Position numbers and translations under genes: made by a program
In this document: positions 59,216 through 64,000 of the stretch, one piece after another
Position numbering within the stretch: the stretch's first letter is position 1
How the letters are laid out: each line of letters begins with the position of its first letter
Assembly (NCBI RefSeq): GCF_964204645.1
Contig: NC_134025.1
Coordinates: 10,793,001-10,857,000 of the forward strand
Length of the DNA: 64,000 bases
DNA from: Tubulanus polymorphus
Taxonomy: Eukaryota > Nemertea > Palaeonemertea > Tubulaniformes > Tubulanidae
Direction: 5' to 3'
The notes under the pieces: generated by a model
The model's input: only the letters and a program-made list of their open reading frames with translations
Databases searched by the model: none
What the model was told of the DNA's origin: nothing

Positions 59216-60240
59216 TATAGCTGCAAAGCAGTGATAACAGGTTTTCTGCTTTCATGATTCTGCGATCTTGAACAACTAGGGATAACGGGTTTTCTGCATT
59301 AATGATTCCGCGATCTTGAACAACTTGGAAGCGATAAAATTGGTTTTGAATTAATTTGTCCGAATCCTAGTCCGCAGAATTCAATTGGTGCCGTCGATTC
59401 ACTGCCGCTGATTCACATGGAATCGTGGGGGGGGATGCCAATAGCTAGTTGCTAATTGCCATATGCTCTAGTTATTGCTAGTTTAGTTAAAAAAAAGCTC
59501 CACTGGTAATGAGCATTTGACAACAAGCATTTGGCAACTAGCAATTGTCAATTTGCAACTGGCATGTCCCTTTAGCGCTTCCATAGATACTAGCGCGGGC
59601 TTGAGGACTTTTAGCAAATTTTATGAACCGTACAAATTTGAATGGTTTCAATCCGAAGCAGATTTTTTCTTCAACACAGAGCGATAAATGTTTACGGCTC
59701 GACAGCGCTTTCATAACGGTGATCCATCAAAATACAGCCGCAGTATTCGTAGATATGAAGGATCCGGATGATTTTATTCGAATCGTATTTTTCGTAAGGA
59801 ACGTATTTCACACGTAAGGCTCATGCTTTCGAAAGCCCGCTCGTAAACTTGGACGCAATAAATATTTATTGGATTGCATTGTTATCGATGAATACGAATA
59901 TCAATTACATTCCCAACCATTTCTATGGTATATGGAGGAAAAAACAGTATTTGCAATCAATTACAACATTACGCAATTATATTAAAACAGATTTTTAAAA
60001 AATTGACGCATTTCATACAAATAAATCAGTAAAATCTTAAATAATTCCAATCACAGAAATAATCTTAGATCCAAACTAAGATGTATAAATGTGCTTCCAG
60101 TATGTGAATGGACCCCTAGGTGGCGCTCCTTAAAAGAGCCATTCGTTCTTATGAACTGATATTGACAAAATCTTTGTACGCTTCCAAGTGCGACATTTAA
60201 TCCAGCAAGGCAGAAACCCGTTATCAGCTTTGCAGCTATA
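59216..60240. mobile_element. Possible 1-kb element with about 30-bp inverted ends
   Basis: 'Tatagctgcaaagcagtgat' at 59216 and onward is matched, with small gaps, by the reverse complement of 60211-60240. The left end is followed by a partial tandem copy of its own 'gataacgggttttctgc... gcgatcttgaacaactt' (59238-59334). The interior has no recognisable transposase. Two 'agatgtataaatg' blocks lie near the right end. Confidence 0.4.
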
Positions 60241-61406
60241 TTCTTAGATCCGTAACTAAGATGTATAAATGCGCTTTATCAAAGCGAACGACTCACTCAT
60301 AGTAGCGGGAAGGGGCTGTAAAAACTCAAGGTAAAAAACTAGATCAGGTTCAAAAATATTTCCTGATATAAGTATAATTAGTTCACAGGGCCTTTGATTC
60401 TGTTGAGAAAGCAAAAAGTCTCAGCTTGAAATATACTAATGTCAATATAATCTATTCAGAAATATGAAAGTTGCTGGATGTATGATAGAACAATAGTCAC
60501 TCTTGTGTTTGTCAATCCGTGTCATCATTGTTCCACCTATAAATCGTACAGTTGTACCACCTATAAATTGTACAGTTTATTTCAGAAAATGTGTCCCCTC
60601 TTTGTGAAAACACTAGGATAACTTACTACTATGTATATTTATCTATCTTCAAAAAGTGATGTTAGATATAATCACTGAAAAATGAAATGGAAAAAAAATT
60701 GAATTTACGTCGCGATGATAACTCTACATAAAATCGGGAAAACTTTTTATTAATCGTAAATGAATTCATGATGACATAATAACTCAACATAAAAATCAAA
60801 TTTTTATTTTTCATAAATGATGTCCCCAGGACTGCAGCGGACATATTCGTCAGCGAGCGCTGCAGGTGTGAAACTCCATAAGGGGATCTGGGTATCCCCC
60901 CTAATGAAATATTGAAAAATTAGATGAATGTTGTTGCATTCATTCTAAGCACTTTCCTGGTTGAAATAAGGAATGCAATACGCTCACAATTTCACCATTC
61001 GTAAACAAGTCTTGGGGAGAAAATTAATCCAAGATCATTCGGTAAAAAAAAAGACCTCTCGACCCCTCCTGGATCTGCCACTGAACGTGGACTGCATCTC
61101 GACAACATTCCAAAGCCTCAGCCTCAGTAAAATACAACTTTTTGCTGGCGACGTATTCAAATAGAACCAGCTAGTATGCCACCTTCTTTCAACAGTAATT
61201 ATTAAAAAAATAATTGTTGATTAATTGAATTGCTCATTAAGCTATATTTCGATCGCAACCAGGGAGCAGTTTCTAAAATCATTCAAGTAAATTACTCATT
61301 CGTGGCCAACTTGAATAACGGCCCTAAAAAATTGAAAAGTACCCATTCAAAAATCAGGGGCAATTATCTCTTAACGATTTTAAGAGAAGCGACAGTGATA
61401 TTACGC

Positions 61407-61480
61407 GCACTATCCGGGGATCGAACCCGGGTCTCGTAGAAGGCAGTGCTATAAACCAGTAAAACTAATAGAACTAGTCC
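61407..61480 (-). other. tRNA-like sequence, probably a SINE head or tRNA pseudogene
   Basis: On the minus strand CCGGGTTCGATCCCCGG (61430-61414) is a perfect tRNA T-arm with B-box, and TAGTTTTACTGG upstream resembles an A-box within a D-arm (CTAT/ATAG stem). A CCTTCTA loop could be the anticodon loop (TTC, Glu), but its stem pairs poorly. The 3' strand ATAGTGC has no GCACTAT partner at the 5' end. So it is not a functional tRNA as it stands. Confidence 0.4.
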
Positions 61481-61736
61481 ACTTAACCAGCTTGTCATAC
61501 GTTTAACGACTATAAAATAACATGTTCAAGTCTTGTGTGATGATGCCTAACAGTAAAGGTGTATACTAATCCTATTGGTTATAAGAATACAATTAAAAAT
61601 GGGACACATTTTCTGAAATATCCTGACTAAAAATAACTACCAGTACCATGACTGTACCTGACCGTAAATTCCCACCCACCTAAAACCTTCACTACTGCCC
61701 ATCTATACTCTAAACTACCAACCACCTAGACCCTTC

Positions 61737-62235
61737 ACCCCTCCCTCCAAAGTCCTACCACCACCCATCCTCTCCAGCCCACCCTCCCTCATTCTCAGAC
61801 CCCATCCCTCCCAGACACCTTCCCTCCCGCCCTCCCAGACCCCTTCCCTCCCGCCCTCCCAGACCCCATCCCTCCCGCCCTCCCAGACCCCTTCCCTCCC
61901 GCCCTTCCAGACCCCTTCCCTCCCACCCTCCCAGACCCCATCCCTCCCACCCTCCCTTTACCCTTGCCTCCCCCCAACCCTACCCACCCTCTCCAAACCC
62001 TGCGGTTAGATGAGTTGAAGTGTTACGATGTTTTAGTTAGATGGATGGGAATTGTAAAGATGAGAGAACAAATCACTGTTCAATCACAGGATGAAGTAAC
62101 GCAGTGATCTGTACTTAGTATCTGCACACAATGATACATGTATCTGTAACTGTACATACAGTCCGAGATCTATAGCAGTATAATCTAAAGAAATTGTAAA
62201 CACATCCAATTGTGGCGAAGGAACGTGATTAATAA
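61737..62235 (-). repeat. Right arm of the large inverted duplication
   Basis: Reverse complement of 55612-56050 with roughly one difference in eight bases across the well-aligned part, including the adjoining C-rich tract (61737-61975). The two arms face each other across about 5.7 kb. Confidence 0.75.
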
Positions 62236-62539
62236 CAGTTGTGTTATTGACATCAGGGACCAGTTTCATATTGAAAATAACATTTGAGTTGATCAATTTA
62301 GAAAACCTGTAAACCCGCTTTATTCTTTTATGTATCGCTGAAATAACAATCCCAACTATGAACTAATCCTTACCAAATATACACCAGCGATATAAAGACA
62401 ATTGAATGGATTCAATAAAGAAATTTAAAAGCCCAGATTTCATTTCAAAACATGGTTTATAACAAACACTATAAAACTGGTCCCTTAGAATCAAATCAAC
62501 AACCAATAAATAGGAGATAAATGTAACTTATCTTGAATT

Positions 62540-62930
62540 TCCATTCAGTGACTCCTGATGTCCTGTGCACTGTGCAGAATCCAAGACAGTCTTTTTGTAA
62601 AACAGTGATTCTGGATGTCCAGTGCAGAATCTGAGAGTCTGATTGTAAAACAGTGATTCCTGATGTCCTGCGCAGAATCCAAGAGAGTCTAATTGTAAAG
62701 CACCGTTTTCTTGTCCTGTATTGAATCCAACAAAGTGTACTGATTCCTTGTCCTGTATTGAATCCAACAATGTCATGTAAAGTACTGATTCCTTGTCCTG
62801 TATTGAATCCAACGAAGTATTACTGTAAAGCACTGATACCTGGTAGTCCTGCGCTGATTCCAAGAAAGTGCTCGTAGATGTAACACACTGATTCCTTGTT
62901 GTCCTCTACTGAATCTAAGTTCCCATTGTA
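62540..62930 (-). repeat. Degenerate tandem repeat, about 55-65 bp units
   Basis: The phrase 'actgattccttgtcctgtattgaatccaa' recurs about seven times with substitutions and length changes. The minus strand stays open for 111 codons, reading variants of LDSIQDKESVLY. No start context, splice sites or known domain support a protein. Confidence 0.7.
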
Positions 62931-63448
62931 TAGTGATGCCTATAATAGACAAATCAAAGATTGTTGTCTTTCCTTAGATAACTGCAGAATTATCAAATTC
63001 AAACTTACATATCAAATTGTTCGCTCCAATCTGTGTAGTTCATTTATCCAGGGCTTTCTATCTACGGTTTAGGTTTTGCCTCCAGAGTTCAACATCAAAC
63101 AAAAAAGAATTTTATGAATATACATGAATAGACATAGACTGAAGCCGATGAAACCATTTAAAAGATAAAATAAACTTGCCCTTTTTAGTTTTTCAACTTG
63201 TCTTGCTTGATTGATTTTCACCATGTGCGCCTAGATTCACCTCTGAAATATGATTACCCACAATATCTAAGATGAACTATTTTTCGCCATTTTAACTAAT
63301 GTTACGAATACTTACCGAATATTGAAATACTGATTTCTGGGGTCTTAAATGAGGCTGCCTATGTTTGAAATTAGGCGAGGTTTTTGCTTTTCGCGTTAGT
63401 TGAGCACGCCATTTTGATATTGATATTGATATTCTTATTGTGTCTCAG

Positions 63449-63658
63449 ATACCGCGCCGCGCATGTCACAATGTACAATGTCGGTATCGAGTTTCAATCG
63501 AGGTCGAATCCTGGCTGGGGAGATTCTCGTGCAGCCCTCAGAAAATCATCGGTCCCCAGAATTACGAGCTAAGCGGAGTTAATTGTAATGCCAAACCAAC
63601 ATTCGTTATTCCAGTGGCTAAACCGGTACCGGTAAACGCTCCAAAGGCCCCGCGCTAA
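63449..63658 (+). CDS. Possible terminal exon of an unidentified cysteine-containing protein
   Basis: A good acceptor (tgtctcag) at 63448 opens 69 codons to a TAA at 63656-63658. They begin IPRRACHNVQCRYRVSIEVE and contain four cysteines, a PQNYELSG stretch and a Pro/Val/Ala-rich tail ending KAPR. Composition looks like real protein. I could not find preceding exons on the plus strand in the repeat-rich DNA upstream, so identity and gene extent are open. Confidence 0.35.
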   Translation: MPRRACHNVQCRYRVSIEVESWLGRFSCSPQKIIGPQNYELSGVNCNAKPTFVIPVAKPVPVNAPKAPR

Positions 63659-63865
63659 AACCAGAGATAAACCTGGCCAAAACTACTGAAATTTGTTGTG
63701 TTTTTATTATTTAATATGGAATAGCTACAGAATTCTAGTACAGAACATGCAAAAGTGCCATTTTTATAATTTAAGAACGCCCCTTCCAAAATCCTGGCTA
63801 CGGGCTTGAAAAGTGCAGTGCTTTTACTCATTAAAGTTATCATCGCAAAAATTCGTGTTATATGA

Positions 63866-64000
63866 TTCGAATTGTAACTATCTGTAAAGCGGAACTGATC
63901 GGGATGAAGATCTTAAATTTTTTTCCTTGTACCGAATTGTATATGGATGTGATTGTATAGCCTAAGTTAACGAGTTTTGCAATAAATTAACAATTTAATG
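63866..64000 (+). repeat. Fragment resembling the 3' UTR of the PAN-lectin genes
   Basis: 'Gattcgaattgtaactatctgtaaagcggaactgatcgggatgaagat' and 'tatagcctaagttaacgagtt' closely match the sequence after lectin copies A (38455-38600) and B (40580-40720). An AATAAA lies at 63981-63986. No lectin coding sequence precedes it in the window, so it is either a detached duplicate piece or a 3' end used by the exon at 63449. Confidence 0.55.

Larger units (their letters stand above)
58849..63448. other. Non-coding, repeat-containing region
   Basis: No supportable gene. It includes a possible 1-kb element bounded by inverted repeats (59216-60240), a tRNA-like sequence (61407-61480, minus), the right arm of the inverted duplication (61737-62235) and a degenerate tandem repeat (62540-62930). 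Confidence 0.45.

Noticed and set aside
59623-59817. 64-codon ORF within the possible 1-kb element
   Set aside because: No resemblance to a transposase and no supporting context.
61407-61480. Functional tRNA gene
   Set aside because: The T-arm is perfect but the acceptor stem has no 5' partner and the anticodon stem does not pair.
1-64000. CRISPR arrays, bacterial operons, ribosome binding sites
   Set aside because: The window is clearly eukaryotic; the tandem repeats have no spacer organisation.

Overview
This is a eukaryotic, animal window: GT-AG introns, no operons, GC-poor DNA full of microsatellites, miniature foldback elements and one decayed non-LTR retrotransposon. The gene set (Frizzled-9/10, a Par-4/PAWR homologue, F-type lectin, CUB/LDLa, PAN plus C-type lectin, ShKT repeats) fits a non-ecdysozoan invertebrate, most likely a lophotrochozoan such as a mollusc, annelid or brachiopod. 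The species cannot be named from the sequence alone.

Layout. Positions 1-5445: a PAWR/Par-4 homologue on the minus strand, five coding exons seen and the last one not found. 5446-17442: about 12 kb without a supportable gene, holding small foldback repeats and one hairpin followed by a T-run. 17443-19254: a complete Frizzled-9/10 receptor (minus) with an uninterrupted coding region. 22507-24493: a four-exon CUB-mucin stalk-LDLa-transmembrane protein (minus). 25194-32647: an 18-exon secreted protein (plus) joining an M12B-like propeptide and metalloprotease domain to an F-type lectin domain and five ShKT domains. 33072-35570: a three-exon small secreted eight-cysteine protein (minus) of no family I recognise. 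36697-44909: a tandem array of PAN plus C-type-lectin genes (plus), two intact and one broken, with duplicated flanking DNA to about 46.9 kb. 48.9-53.8 kb: a 1.4-kb simple-sequence array fused to a truncated LINE (minus) whose first ORF carries zinc knuckles and an SGNH esterase domain. 53.8-63.4 kb: repeat-rich DNA with an inverted duplication, C-rich blocks and a minisatellite with clear higher-order organisation. 63449-63658: a possible terminal exon of an unidentified gene, then a piece resembling the lectin 3' UTR at the window edge.

How it hangs together. PAWR and Frizzled are conserved signalling genes. The stretch 22.5-45 kb is different: every gene there encodes a secreted or surface protein built from recognition or cysteine-rich domains, with tandem duplication, pseudogenisation and heavy transposon traffic. 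That is the usual profile of fast-evolving immune, mucus, cuticle or gamete-recognition loci, although the function here is inference. The most striking item is the metalloprotease-lectin-ShKT protein. Its zinc motif reads HExxHxxGxxD instead of HExxHxxGxxH, and its lectin domain appears to have methionine where fucose-binding relatives have histidine.
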